From Nocardia niwae NBRC 108934 = DSM 45340 (GTDB lineage Bacteria > Actinomycetota > Actinomycetes > Mycobacteriales > Mycobacteriaceae): 64,000 nt of DNA. This document shows, piece after piece, positions 16,631-25,692 of this stretch. The position numbers were made by a program, and so were the translations under genes. Location of the stretch: positions 124,001-188,000 of the forward strand of contig NZ_BDCK01000034.1 in NCBI RefSeq assembly GCF_001613465.1, written 5' to 3'. Below the pieces are notes generated by a model. That model was not told where the DNA came from, searched no databases, and saw nothing but the letters and a program-made list of their open reading frames with translations. Positions within the stretch are counted from its first letter, which is position 1. Every line of letters begins with the position of its first letter.

Positions 16631-17122
16631 ATGACCACTTGGAGCCGATTCACCGACGAAGCACCGCATATCGCCGAGGTCTTCCTGCGCAGGCATCGCG
16701 CGGCGGGCAATCTCTGCATGCTCGGCACGATCCGGTCCGACGGATCGCCGCGGATCAGTCCGATCGAGCCGCGGATCTTCGAGGGGTCGCTCGTGATCGC
16801 GGGGATGCCGAAGACCACCAAGTTCCGCGATCTGGGCCGCGACCCGCGCTTCTGCCTGCACACCGCCACCGTCGACACGAACGTCTCCGACGGCGACGCC
16901 AAACTCTTCGGCGCCGTGGTCGACCTTCCCGACCGAGACGTGCACACTCGTTTCGCCCAGCACCTGTTCGACGAAACCGGCTTCGACATCAGAGGCCAGG
17001 AGTTCGACCACTTCTACGTCGCCGATCTCACCGGGGCCTCGACGGTGGAGGTCAGCGGCGACCACCTCGACATCACCATCTGGAAGCCGGGCGCGGGCGA
17101 GCGCGTGGTGCAGAAGCACTGA
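16631..17122 (+). CDS. Pyridoxamine 5'-phosphate oxidase-fold flavoprotein
   Basis: 163 residues with the split-barrel pattern of PNPOx-like proteins: NLCMLGTIRSDGSPRISPIEP (strands 1-2), then LVIAGMPKTTKFRDLGRDPR (phosphate/flavin contact region). Family members bind FMN or F420 or degrade haem; without a clear F420 motif the cofactor is open. It is divergent from a WYL regulator. The stretch 17123-17271 up to the next gene holds nothing recognisable. Confidence 0.85.
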   Translation: MTTWSRFTDEAPHIAEVFLRRHRAAGNLCMLGTIRSDGSPRISPIEPRIFEGSLVIAGMPKTTKFRDLGRDPRFCLHTATVDTNVSDGDAKLFGAVVDLPDRDVHTRFAQHLFDETGFDIRGQEFDHFYVADLTGASTVEVSGDHLDITIWKPGAGERVVQKH

Positions 17123-17271
17123 CCCGTGTGGTGGAGCGGTCGCCGGGTGGTGGTCTTACCGCAGCTCCGTGCGGCGTTGTGACGGAGTCTGCGACACGTG
17201 TGGCGCCGGGCCCGGTCGGGTGGCGTGAGCGGGACCAACCCACTCTAGGCGGTAGGTGGGCGGCTTCGAAC

Positions 17272-18525
17272 TCAACCGGGCGCGGGCCGAGCCGCCGCGC
17301 GTCCTTCGGTCTCGCTCCGGCGGCGAGCCAGGAAGTCTCGCTCGGCGGAATTCTCGGTGCGGGCGATGGCGGCGTCGTAGGCGGCCACGGCCTCCTCGAC
17401 GCGCCCGAGACGGGTCAGCAGATCGGCGCGGATGGCGTGGAACAGATGGTGATCCGCCAGAGGTAGCGCGTCCACCAGGTCCAACGCGGTGGCCGGACCG
17501 TCCACCTCGGCGACCGCCACGGCGCGGTTCAGGGCGACGATCGGATTCGGCGTGAGTGCGGTGAGCTGGTCGTAGAGCCGCACGATCTGGCCCCAGTCGG
17601 TAGCCGCGGCGACGGGCGCGTCGGCATGCACCGCGTTGATCGCCGCCTGGAGTTGGTACGGCCCCGGCCGGTCGCGGCGCAGGCACTGCCGGACGAGTGC
17701 GTGCCCTTCGGCGACGAGGTCGCGGTCCCAGCGGCTGCGATCCTGGTCCGCGAGGGGAATCAGGGCGCCGTCGGCGCCGCTGCGGGCCGCCCGGCGGGAC
17801 TCGCTCAGCAGCAGCAGCGCGAGCAAGCCGGTCACCTCGGGTTCGTCCGGCATCAGCTCGGCCAGCAGGTGGCCGAGGCGGATCGCCTCGGCACACAGGT
17901 CGGTCCGGACCAGCCGTGCGCCGGAGGAGGCGGTGTGCCCCTCGGTGAAGATCAGGTACACGACGGCCAGTACCGCGCGCAGCCGGCCGGGCAGTTCCGC
18001 GTCGGCGGGTACCCGGTAGGGAATGCGGGCGTCGCGGATCTTGCCTTTGGCGCGAACCAAGCGTTGCGCCATAGCCGTTTCGGAGATCAAGAATGCCCGG
18101 GCGATCTCCGGTGTGCTCAGTCCGCCGAGCAACCGGAGAGTCAGCGCCACCTGCGCTTGCGGCGCGAGAGCAGGGTGACAGCAGGTGAAGATCAACCGGA
18201 GACGGTCGTCGCGCACACTGCTCACCGCCTCCTCCGGCTCGCCGTCGGCGTGCAGGAGGGCGGCCTGCGCGTGCCGGTCGGCGCGGGAGGCCTCGCGGCG
18301 CAGGCGGTCGATCGCCCGATTCCGGGCGGTGGTGATGATCCAGCCGGGTGGGCTCGGGGGGAGACCGTCGGCGGGCCAGCGCTGGACGGCGGCGGTGAAC
18401 GCGTCCTGCACCGCGTCCTCGGCGACGCCGATGTCGCCGAAGACGCGGATGAGGCTCGCCACCGCTCGGCCGTAGTGCTCGGCGAAGACCGCTTCGATCA
18501 CCGAGCCGGTCACGGGTTCGCCCAT
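17272..18525 (-). CDS. ECF42-type RNA polymerase sigma factor
   Basis: 417 residues, much longer than a basic ECF sigma. Region 2 (DAVQDAFTAAVQRWPADG, WIITTARNRAIDRLRRE) and region 4 (LTLRLLGGLSTPEIARAFL) occupy the first ~180 residues. The rest is a helical, TPR-like extension characteristic of the ECF42 group, which lacks an anti-sigma factor. The gene directly follows a YCII/DGPF gene (the stop and start abut), the genomic hallmark of ECF42. It should direct transcription of its own operon; the extension is thought to control activity. Confidence 0.93.
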   Translation of the reverse strand: MGEPVTGSVIEAVFAEHYGRAVASLIRVFGDIGVAEDAVQDAFTAAVQRWPADGLPPSPPGWIITTARNRAIDRLRREASRADRHAQAALLHADGEPEEAVSSVRDDRLRLIFTCCHPALAPQAQVALTLRLLGGLSTPEIARAFLISETAMAQRLVRAKGKIRDARIPYRVPADAELPGRLRAVLAVVYLIFTEGHTASSGARLVRTDLCAEAIRLGHLLAELMPDEPEVTGLLALLLLSESRRAARSGADGALIPLADQDRSRWDRDLVAEGHALVRQCLRRDRPGPYQLQAAINAVHADAPVAAATDWGQIVRLYDQLTALTPNPIVALNRAVAVAEVDGPATALDLVDALPLADHHLFHAIRADLLTRLGRVEEAVAAYDAAIARTENSAERDFLARRRSETEGRAAARPAPG

Positions 18526-18864
18526 CTATTCGTCCCGGATCGGCCGGACCTCGATCGGCAGCCCGACCACGGTGGTGAGCTTGCGGCCCCAGTCCAGCGC
18601 CTCGTCCAGATCGGCGGCGCGGATGACCGTGAACCCGCCGATGTGTTCCTTGCCCTCCACGTAGGGGCCGTCGGTGATCAGCACGTCCTCGCCACGCGCG
18701 TGCAGCACGGTCGCGGTGCCGGGCGAGTGCAGGCCGGCGGCGAACACCCAGGCGCCCGCTGCCCGCATCTCATCGTTCAGCGCGCCGAGTTCGCGCATGA
18801 TCTCGTCCAGGTTCGCGGGCACGCCTTCGTCGGGCTGGTAGATGCTGAGCAGGTAGTGCTTCAT
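18526..18864 (-). CDS. YCII-related (DGPF-domain) protein
   Basis: 112 residues with the diagnostic VLITDGPYVEGKEHIGGFTV segment and conserved acidic/His positions. Small alpha-beta barrel proteins of this family are almost always encoded next to ECF42 sigma factors and are probable targets or effectors of that system; biochemical activity is not established. The gene lies 12 nt behind the RibD-like gene and touches the sigma gene, so all three form one transcript. Confidence 0.92.
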   Translation of the reverse strand: MKHYLLSIYQPDEGVPANLDEIMRELGALNDEMRAAGAWVFAAGLHSPGTATVLHARGEDVLITDGPYVEGKEHIGGFTVIRAADLDEALDWGRKLTTVVGLPIEVRPIRDE

Positions 18865-18876
18865 CGCTCGTCCTCC

Positions 18877-19461
18877 TCATCCACGCCGGTAGGTGGTGAT
18901 GACGACACCGGTACCCGTCGTCACGCTGTCGGCCGACCGCAGCCGGCCCAACGCCACGCCGTCGAACAGCCGTCGACCCGTGCCGAGCACCAAGGGGTGG
19001 ATCAGCAACAGGTATTCGTCCACCAGATCGTGGCGCATGAGCGAGCGCAACAGGTCACCGCTGCCCAGCACCACCAGATTCCGCTCCGGCTGCCGTCGCC
19101 GCAACTCGGGTACCGCGGTCACCGCCTCGCCGCCGAGCCAGGTCGAGTTCTGCCACGGCAGCGGTCCGCTTCCGGTGCGGGAGGCGACGATCTTCTCGGT
19201 CTTGTCCAGCGCCTCGGCCATCGGGTTGCCGGCCTGCCGCGGCCAGTATCCCGCGAAGTCCTCGTAGGTGCGCCTGCCGAGCAGCAGCGCGCCGCGGTGG
19301 GCCGCCATGTGCTTGCCGAGCACCTCGGCCTGCATCGGGTCGTCGTGCCGGTGCGCCCAGCCGCCGTCGGGGAAACCGTCCCTGGTGTCCTCGTCGGCCC
19401 GCCCGGGCGCCTGCATGACGCCGTCCAAGGTCAGGTGCTCCACCGCGATGATCTTGCTCAT
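18877..19461 (-). CDS. Dihydrofolate reductase/RibD C-terminal-like protein
   Basis: 194 residues. It has the DHFR-like fold of RibD_C proteins (AVEHLTLDGVMQAPG, then LLLGRRTYEDFAGYWP and VVLGSGDLLRSLMRHDLVDE). It is first in the ECF42 operon. Stand-alone members are annotated as dihydrofolate reductase family proteins, with unknown substrates. The position upstream of YCII and sigma genes suggests it is a regulon member rather than part of folate or riboflavin synthesis. Confidence 0.88.
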   Translation of the reverse strand: MSKIIAVEHLTLDGVMQAPGRADEDTRDGFPDGGWAHRHDDPMQAEVLGKHMAAHRGALLLGRRTYEDFAGYWPRQAGNPMAEALDKTEKIVASRTGSGPLPWQNSTWLGGEAVTAVPELRRRQPERNLVVLGSGDLLRSLMRHDLVDEYLLLIHPLVLGTGRRLFDGVALGRLRSADSVTTGTGVVITTYRRG

Positions 19462-19503
19462 CTCCGCTCCTTCCGCGACCGGCCCGGCGCCGGTCTCGTC
19501 ACC

Positions 19504-19532
19504 TACACGAACGGCCCCCTGGCGGATCGACA
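19504..19532 (-). promoter_or_regulatory. Candidate ECF42 autoregulated promoter
   Basis: On the minus strand TGTCGA is followed after 17 nt by CGTGTA, ending 42 nt before the operon start. TGTCGA is the -35 element I recall for ECF42 sigma factors. The -10 assignment is weak. Confidence 0.35.
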
Positions 19533-19563
19533 GCGTCAGCGAGATATTTCCGGCGCTGCCCGA

Positions 19564-20379
19564 TCACGACGGAGGAGCGGGCAAGAGACGTTGGATCCCG
19601 GGATAACTCACAATCCCCGGCGCAACGGCCGCGTCGTTCCGTACGGCGCGCGCGACGCCCAGCGCCGCCGACAGCGCCGCGCGGTACAGCAGCGACCCGG
19701 TGCTGACCCGGCGTACCCCGAGTTCGGTCAGTGTTTCGAGGTCCGGGCCCGTGGGCGAATAGAGGACATTGACCGGTACTTCACTGCACGCTACGACCCG
19801 CTCGATCCGCGCCGGGTCGGTCAGGCCGGGCACGAAGACGCCATCGGCTCCGGCCGCGGCATACCGCCGCGCGCGGTCGTGGGTGGAGCCGTGATCCAGA
19901 CCCAGCCAGTGGGTGTCCACGCGGGCGTTGACGAACACTTCCGGCGTCCGTTCCTTGACCGCGGCGATCAGGGCGGCCTGCTGCTCGGGTGCGGCCAGCG
20001 CCGACCCGCGGCGGCCGTCTTCCAGGTTGACGCCCGCGATCCCGCAGGCGGCGAGTTGTTCGACGAAATCCGCGACCGCGCCCGGCCGCTCGTCGAAACC
20101 GCCCTCGACATCGACGGTGACCGGGATCGGCAGCCCGGCCATGCGTCGGGCGGCCGTGAAGGTCTCCGCCTTGGTGACGCCCGCGCCGTCGGTCAGCCCG
20201 GCCGCGGCGGCCACGCCCAGGCTGGTGGTGCCGATCGCCGGGAATCCCTCGTCGGCCAGCAGGGCGGCCGAGGCGAAGTCCCAGGCGTTCGGCAGCACCA
20301 GGGGACGGTCGCGGTGATGCAGCCCGCGGAAGATCTCGAACTCGGTCGGCCGGGTCGCCGCCGCAGAAGGCGAAGTCAT
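19564..20379 (-). CDS. Isocitrate lyase/PEP mutase superfamily enzyme
   Basis: 271 residues of a single TIM-barrel of the ICL/PEPM type: LVLPNAWDFASAALLADEGF, GTTSLGVAAAAGLTDGAGV, VTVDVEGGFDE and GVNLEDG. The KKCGH catalytic loop of isocitrate lyase is absent, so this is not a glyoxylate-cycle enzyme; members include carboxyphosphonoenolpyruvate mutase-like and oxaloacetate-hydrolase-like proteins of unknown substrate. It is divergent from an ArsR-type regulator 64 nt away. Confidence 0.88.
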   Translation of the reverse strand: MTSPSAAATRPTEFEIFRGLHHRDRPLVLPNAWDFASAALLADEGFPAIGTTSLGVAAAAGLTDGAGVTKAETFTAARRMAGLPIPVTVDVEGGFDERPGAVADFVEQLAACGIAGVNLEDGRRGSALAAPEQQAALIAAVKERTPEVFVNARVDTHWLGLDHGSTHDRARRYAAAGADGVFVPGLTDPARIERVVACSEVPVNVLYSPTGPDLETLTELGVRRVSTGSLLYRAALSAALGVARAVRNDAAVAPGIVSYPGIQRLLPAPPS

Positions 20380-20443
20380 GCCGCGACCGTAGCGACGGGA
20401 CGTTTCGGCGACCGCCGAAACGACGACCCGCCATCATGGTGGG

Positions 20444-21151
20444 ATGCCGACCAGAGGAGCCCAGCTGGCGGGCCTGGCCGCTCTGCTCGCCGACCGCACC
20501 CGCGCCGACATCTGCCTGGCGCTGGTGGACGGACGGGCCTGGACCGCGGGCGAGCTCGCCCGCCACACCGGGGTCGCGCCGTCCACCGCGACCGAGCATT
20601 TGGACCGTCTGCGCGACGGCGGGCTGGTGGTCGAGCACCGGCAGGGCAGGCATCGCTATCTGCGGCTGGCTGGCCCGCACGTGGCGGACCTGCTCGAAAC
20701 CATGGTCGCCCAGCTCGACCCGCCCGCCGCCCCGGTGACCGGGCTGCGCACCGCCACCGTCGCGGCCGTGCTGGCCCGCGGGCGCACTTGCTACGACCAT
20801 CTCGCGGGCCGGTTGGGCGTCGCCGTCACCGACGCGATGGTCGCGCGCGGCCTGTTGAGCGGCGACGGTGGCTTCGCGCTGACCGCGCCCGGGCTGGCGT
20901 GGCTCACGGGGCCGATGGGCGTCGACCCGGCCGCGCTGAGCGCCACGCGGCGCCCGGTGGCCCGGCCGTGTCTGGATTGGACCGAACGACGGGTCCACCT
21001 GGGCGGTGCGGCGGGCGCGCAGCTGTGTCGCCGCCTGAAAGAACTCACCTGGATCAAAGGTGTCGGCAGTGGGCGCGCGGTCCGGGTCACCGCGCTGGGC
21101 GCAGCGGGGCTGGCGGAAGCGCTGGACATGGACTGCTCGGCACTGCGCTGA
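20444..21151 (+). CDS. ArsR-family winged-helix regulator with long C-terminal domain
   Basis: 235 residues. The winged helix is in residues ~10-80 (WTAGELARHTGVAPSTATEH, then GGLVVEHRQGRHRYL). The remaining ~150 residues are an extension containing Cys residues (GRTCYDHL, ARPCLDW, AQLCRRL) and are longer than in classical metal-sensing ArsR proteins. No CxC metal motif is seen in the HTH helix. Divergence from the PEP-mutase-like gene makes that gene the likely target. A CATCAT box 6 nt before the ATG may give leaderless transcription. Confidence 0.85.
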   Translation: MPTRGAQLAGLAALLADRTRADICLALVDGRAWTAGELARHTGVAPSTATEHLDRLRDGGLVVEHRQGRHRYLRLAGPHVADLLETMVAQLDPPAAPVTGLRTATVAAVLARGRTCYDHLAGRLGVAVTDAMVARGLLSGDGGFALTAPGLAWLTGPMGVDPAALSATRRPVARPCLDWTERRVHLGGAAGAQLCRRLKELTWIKGVGSGRAVRVTALGAAGLAEALDMDCSALR

Positions 21152-21252
21152 CCTGCCTACGGACCCAGCGGCACGGAATGCGGCCTGGCGCCTGTTTGCG
21201 CGCTGGCACGACGGGTATGAGGTGCTCGTGACCACGCTCGCGGCGACCAGGC

Positions 21253-21285
21253 TGTGAATGAGCTTGCATAGTCATGCATAATCAT
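21253..21285 (+). promoter_or_regulatory. argC promoter with ARG box (ArgR operator)
   Basis: The AT-rich core TTGCATAGTCATGCATAATC resembles an actinobacterial ARG box. The 33-bp block matches the block upstream of argG (28902-28934) at 30 of 33 positions. CATAAT (21277-21282) inside the box is a good -10; 6 nt later is ATG 21289, so ArgR would cover the promoter and the transcript would be leaderless. Confidence 0.75.
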
Positions 21286-21288
21286 CAC

Positions 21289-22347
21289 ATGGTTGATTCC
21301 TCGGTCGGACCCGTCGTGCGGGTCGCGGTAGCCGGTGCCAGCGGGTACGCGGGCGGCGAAGTGTTGCGTCTGCTGCTGGGGCATCCCGCCTACCGAACCG
21401 GGCGCCTCGTCATCGGGGCGCTGACCGCGGGCTCGAACGCGGGCACCGCGCTGGGGGAGTTGCAGCCGCATCTGCTGCCGCTGGCAGATCGAGTGCTGGC
21501 GCCCACCACGGCCGCCGAACTGGCGGGCCACGACGTGGTCTTCCTCGGCCTGCCGCACGGTCAGTCGGCGGCCATCGCCACCGAGCTGCCCGAGTCCACG
21601 GTGATCATCGACTGCGGCGCCGACTTCCGGCTCACCGACCCGAAGGCCTGGGAGAAATACTACGGCAGCCCGCACGCGGGCAGCTGGCCCTACGGTCTGC
21701 CCGAGCTGCCCGGCGGCCGGGAGAAACTGCGCGCCGCCACGCGGATCGCGGTTCCCGGCTGCTATCCGACTGTGGCCAGCCTCGCGCTGGCCCCCGCCGT
21801 CGCCGCGGGCATCGTCGAGCCCGCCGTGCACGTAGTCGCGGTGAGCGGCGCCTCCGGCGCGGGCCGCAAGCTGGACATCGGTCTGCTGGGATCGGAGGTG
21901 ATGGGTTCGGCGCGGGCCTACGGCATCGCGGGCGCGCACCGGCACACCCCGGAGATCGCGCAGAACCTGGCAGCAGCCGGCGGCACGGACGTCGCGGTGT
22001 CGTTCACGCCGGTCCTCGCGCCGATGCCGCGCGGCATCCTCGCCACCTGCACCGCGCCGACCCGCGTCGACGCCGCGCAGGCGCGCGCCGTCTACGAAAA
22101 GGCCTACGCCGACGAACCTTTCGTGCATCTGCTGCCGGAAGGCGTACTGCCGCAGACCGGTTCGGTGCTCGGATCCAACGCCGTCACCCTGCAGGTGGCG
22201 GTGGACGCCGACGCGGGCCTGCTCGTGGTGATCGGCGCGATCGACAACTTGACCAAGGGCACCGCGGGCGCTGCGGTGCAATCGATGAACCTGGCCCTCG
22301 GATTCGAGGAGACCGCAGGACTTTCCACCGTAGGAGTGGCACCGTGA
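21289..22347 (+). CDS. argC: N-acetyl-gamma-glutamyl-phosphate reductase
   Basis: 352 residues from ATG 21289. An upstream in-frame ATG (21274) lies inside the ArgR operator and is unlikely to be used. The NADP-binding motif GASGYAGGEVLRLLLGHP is near the N-terminus, and the catalytic cysteine sits in AVPGCYPTVAS (Cys158). The enzyme reduces N-acetylglutamyl phosphate to the semialdehyde in arginine synthesis. It opens the argCJBDFR operon and overlaps argJ by 4 nt (GTGA). Confidence 0.97.
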   Translation: MVDSSVGPVVRVAVAGASGYAGGEVLRLLLGHPAYRTGRLVIGALTAGSNAGTALGELQPHLLPLADRVLAPTTAAELAGHDVVFLGLPHGQSAAIATELPESTVIIDCGADFRLTDPKAWEKYYGSPHAGSWPYGLPELPGGREKLRAATRIAVPGCYPTVASLALAPAVAAGIVEPAVHVVAVSGASGAGRKLDIGLLGSEVMGSARAYGIAGAHRHTPEIAQNLAAAGGTDVAVSFTPVLAPMPRGILATCTAPTRVDAAQARAVYEKAYADEPFVHLLPEGVLPQTGSVLGSNAVTLQVAVDADAGLLVVIGAIDNLTKGTAGAAVQSMNLALGFEETAGLSTVGVAP

Positions 22348-23561
22348 CGACAGCCGACATCGCCAGCGGCAAGCTGGTCCGCACCCAGGGCGTGACCGCA
22401 CCGCTCGGCTTCCGCGCGGCGGGCATCGCCGCGGGCATCAAGGCCAGCGGCAAGCCGGATCTGGCGCTGGTGTTCAACGAGGGGCCGGAATACGCGGCCG
22501 CGGGCGTGTTCACCCGCAACAAGGTGAAGGCCGCTCCGGTGCTGTGGTCGCAGCAGGTGCTCACCGGCAAGCGGCTGCGCGCGGTGATCCTGAACTCCGG
22601 CGGCGCCAACGCCTGCACCGGCCCGGGCGGGTTCCAGGACACGCACAAGACCGCCGAGGAACTCGCCGCCGCGCTGAGCAACTGGGGCACCGAGACGGGC
22701 GCGGGCGAGATCGCGGTCTGCTCGACCGGGCTGATCGGCGACCGGCTCCCGATGGACAAACTCATCCCCGCCGTCACCGAGATCGTGCACGAGATGGGCG
22801 GCGGCCTGTCCGGCGGCTCGGATGCCGCCTGGGCCATCATGACCACCGACACCGTGCCCAAAGAGGCGGCGTTCCACCACCGCGACAAGTGGAACGTCGG
22901 CGGCATGGCCAAGGGCGCGGGCATGCTGGCCCCGTCGCTGGCCACCATGCTGGTGGTGCTCACCACCGACGCGGCGGTCACCGCCGATCAGCTCGACCAG
23001 GCGCTGCGCAACGCCACCGCGCGCACCTTCGACCGGCTCGACGTCGACGGCTCCTGCTCCACCAACGACACCGTGCTGCTGCTGGCAAACGGCGCCAGCG
23101 AGGTCAGCCCGAGCCAGGAGGAACTGGACGCGGCGGTGCTCGCGGTCTGCGACGACCTGGCCGCCCAGCTGATGGCCGACGCCGAGGGTGTCACCAAGCG
23201 GGTGCTGGTCACCGTCGCAGGCGCGGCCACCGAGGACGAGGCCGTGGCCGCGGCGCGGACCGTCGCCCGCGACAGCCTGGTCAAGACGGCGCTGTTCGGC
23301 TCCGACCCGAACTGGGGCCGGGTGCTGGCGGCGGTCGGCATGGCGCCGGTGACGCTGGACCCGAACCGGATCTCGGTGTCGTTCAACGGCAAGCCGGTGT
23401 GCGTCGACGGCGTCGGCGCGCCCGGCGCCCGAGCGGTCGACCTGTCCGGCGCGGACATCGAGGTGCTGATCGAGCTGAACGTCGGCTCGGCGAGCGCGAC
23501 CATCCGCACCACCGACCTCTCGCACGGTTACGTCGAAGAGAATTCGGCCTACAGCTCATGA
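22344..23561 (+). CDS. argJ: Bifunctional ornithine acetyltransferase/N-acetylglutamate synthase
   Basis: 405 residues. The autoproteolysis site is visible in SLATMLVVLTTD: cleavage before Thr201 gives the alpha and beta chains, with Thr as nucleophile. Other signatures are VILNSGGANACTGPGG and DPNWGRVLAAVGMA. The enzyme transfers acetyl from N-acetylornithine to glutamate (and may use acetyl-CoA), closing the arginine acetyl cycle, which agrees with no argE in the operon. GTG start coupled to argC, ATGA overlap with argB. Confidence 0.97.
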   Translation: MTTADIASGKLVRTQGVTAPLGFRAAGIAAGIKASGKPDLALVFNEGPEYAAAGVFTRNKVKAAPVLWSQQVLTGKRLRAVILNSGGANACTGPGGFQDTHKTAEELAAALSNWGTETGAGEIAVCSTGLIGDRLPMDKLIPAVTEIVHEMGGGLSGGSDAAWAIMTTDTVPKEAAFHHRDKWNVGGMAKGAGMLAPSLATMLVVLTTDAAVTADQLDQALRNATARTFDRLDVDGSCSTNDTVLLLANGASEVSPSQEELDAAVLAVCDDLAAQLMADAEGVTKRVLVTVAGAATEDEAVAAARTVARDSLVKTALFGSDPNWGRVLAAVGMAPVTLDPNRISVSFNGKPVCVDGVGAPGARAVDLSGADIEVLIELNVGSASATIRTTDLSHGYVEENSAYSS

Positions 23562-24493
23562 CCAGCGAGGCGCTGCACACGCTTTCGGCGCTGGACAAGG
23601 CACACGTCCTGGCCGGCGCCCTGCCGTGGTTGCAGAAGTTCCGGGACAAGATCGTCGTGGTGAAGTACGGCGGCAACGCCATGGTCGACGACGACCTCAA
23701 GCGGGCCTTCGCCGCCGACATGGCGTTTCTGCGCACCGTGGGCGTGCACCCGGTGGTCGTGCACGGCGGCGGCCCGCAGATCAGCGCGATGCTGAAAAAG
23801 CTCGGCCTGCAGGGCGAATTCCGCGGCGGCTTCCGGGTGACCACGCCCGAGGTGATGGACGTGGTGCGGATGGTGCTGTTCGGACAGGTCGGCCGCGAGC
23901 TGGTCGGCCTGATCAACACGCACGGCCCATACGCGGTCGGCATCTCCGGGGAGGACGCCGGACTGTTCACCGCGACCCGCCGCACCGTCGAGGTGAACGG
24001 CGAGCCCACCGACATCGGCCTGGTCGGCGACGTCACCGAGGTCAATCCGGACGCCGTGCTCGACCTGATCGGCGCGGGCCGCATCCCCGTGGTGTCGACC
24101 ATCGCGCCCGACGCGGAGGGCGTGGTGCACAACATCAACGCCGACACCGCCGCCGCGGCGCTGGCCGAGGGCATCGGCGCCGAGAAATTGGTGATGCTCA
24201 CCGACGTCGAAGGCCTGTACACGAACTGGCCGGATCGGTCGTCGCTCACCTCCAGCATCGATACGGCAGCGCTGGCCGAGTTGCTGCCCCGCCTCGATGC
24301 GGGCATGGTGCCCAAGATGGAAGCCTGCCTGCGCGCCGTGACGGCCGGGGTGCCCACCGCGCATGTCATCGACGGCCGGGTCCCGCACGCCGTGCTGCTG
24401 GAACTGTTCACCGGAGAAGGAATCGGAACGATGGTGACGCCCGCCCCGCTCATCCCGAACGGGTCCGGCGCACCGAACGGAACGAAACAATGA
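23558..24493 (+). CDS. argB: Acetylglutamate kinase
   Basis: 311 residues from ATG 23558, which overlaps the argJ stop. Amino-acid-kinase motifs are VVKYGGNAMVDDDLKRAFA, VVVHGGGPQISAMLKKLGL and NINADTAAAALAEG. It phosphorylates N-acetylglutamate, normally the arginine-feedback-controlled step of the cyclic pathway. The N-terminal helix (HTLSALDKAHVLAGALPWLQ) matches arginine-sensitive hexameric AGKs. The stop overlaps argD ATG. Confidence 0.97.
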   Translation: MTSEALHTLSALDKAHVLAGALPWLQKFRDKIVVVKYGGNAMVDDDLKRAFAADMAFLRTVGVHPVVVHGGGPQISAMLKKLGLQGEFRGGFRVTTPEVMDVVRMVLFGQVGRELVGLINTHGPYAVGISGEDAGLFTATRRTVEVNGEPTDIGLVGDVTEVNPDAVLDLIGAGRIPVVSTIAPDAEGVVHNINADTAAAALAEGIGAEKLVMLTDVEGLYTNWPDRSSLTSSIDTAALAELLPRLDAGMVPKMEACLRAVTAGVPTAHVIDGRVPHAVLLELFTGEGIGTMVTPAPLIPNGSGAPNGTKQ

Positions 24494-25692
24494 GCACAGC
24501 TGAACTGCAGAAGCGGTGGTCCGCCGCGCTGATGAACAACTACGGCACACCGAAGGTCGCGCTGGTGCGCGGCGCGGGGGCTGTGGTCTACGACGCGGAC
24601 GGCAAGCGCTACGTCGACTTTCTCGGCGGCATCGCGGTCAACAGCCTGGGGCACGCCCACCCGGCGATCCTGGAAGCGGTCACCCAGCAGCTCGGCACAC
24701 TCGGACACGTGTCGAACCTGTACGCCAGCGAGCCGGTCGTCGAGCTGGCCGAGCGCTTGCTCGCGCACTTCGGCGACGGCGAGGGCCGGGCGTTCTTCTG
24801 CAACTCCGGCACCGAGGCGGTCGAAGCGGCGTTCAAGATCGCCCGGCTGACCGGACGGCCCAAGATCGTCGCCTGCGAGGAGGCGTTCCACGGCCGCACC
24901 ATGGGCGCGCTCGCCCTGACCGGTCAGCCGTCCAAGCGCACGCCCTTCGAACCGATGCCCCCGGGCGTCGTGCACGTGCCCTACGGCGATGCCGCGGCGC
25001 TCGAGGCCGCGGTCGACGAGGACACCGCCGCGGTGTTCCTCGAGCCGATGATGGGGGAGAGCGGTGTGGTCGTACCGCCGTTCGACTACCTCGCCAAGGC
25101 GCGGGAGATCACCGCGCGCAAGGGCGCGCTGCTGGTGCTGGACGAAGTGCAGACCGGCATCGGCCGGACCGGGAAGTTCTACGCCCACCAGGCCGTCGGC
25201 ATCGTGCCGGACGTGATCACGCTGGCCAAGGGCCTCGGCGGCGGTCTGCCGATCGGCGCGGTGCTGGCCACCGGGCGGGCGGCCGATCTGCTCACCCCCG
25301 GGATGCACGGCACCACCTTCGGCGGCAACCCGGTGTGCGCGGCGGCGGCGCTCGCCGTGCTGCGCACGATCGACGAGACCGATCTGCTGTCGCACGTCGA
25401 GTCGGTCGGCAAGCGGCTCAGCGACGGCATCGAGCTGCTCGAGCATCCGCTCATCGATCGGGTGCGCGGTGCGGGCCTGCTGCTGGGCATCGTGCTCACC
25501 GACGAGGTGTCCGCTCAGGTCGAGGCGCGGGCGCGGGCGGCGGGCTACCTCGTCAACCCGGCCAAGCCCGATGTGATCCGGCTGGCGCCGCCTCTGGTGC
25601 TCACCGAGACCCAGGCCGATAATTTCGTCGCCGACCTGCCGGAGATCCTCGACGCCGCGCTCGCGGACGCGAAAGGGGCTGCGGCGCAATGA
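24490..25692 (+). CDS. argD: Acetylornithine aminotransferase
   Basis: 400 residues, class III PLP aminotransferase. The PLP lysine is Lys247 in ITLAKGLGGGLPIG; other motifs are FCNSGTEAVEAAFKIAR, AFHGRTMGALALTG and LVLDEVQTGIGRTG. It converts N-acetylglutamate semialdehyde to N-acetylornithine with glutamate as donor. ATGA overlaps at both ends tie it to argB and argF. Confidence 0.97.
   Translation: MSTAELQKRWSAALMNNYGTPKVALVRGAGAVVYDADGKRYVDFLGGIAVNSLGHAHPAILEAVTQQLGTLGHVSNLYASEPVVELAERLLAHFGDGEGRAFFCNSGTEAVEAAFKIARLTGRPKIVACEEAFHGRTMGALALTGQPSKRTPFEPMPPGVVHVPYGDAAALEAAVDEDTAAVFLEPMMGESGVVVPPFDYLAKAREITARKGALLVLDEVQTGIGRTGKFYAHQAVGIVPDVITLAKGLGGGLPIGAVLATGRAADLLTPGMHGTTFGGNPVCAAAALAVLRTIDETDLLSHVESVGKRLSDGIELLEHPLIDRVRGAGLLLGIVLTDEVSAQVEARARAAGYLVNPAKPDVIRLAPPLVLTETQADNFVADLPEILDAALADAKGAAAQ

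Noticed and set aside
17626..21231. A 1201-codon open frame on the plus strand
   Set aside because: It is antisense to five well-supported genes and then runs across the ArsR-type gene in a wrong frame. Long open antisense frames are expected at this GC content.
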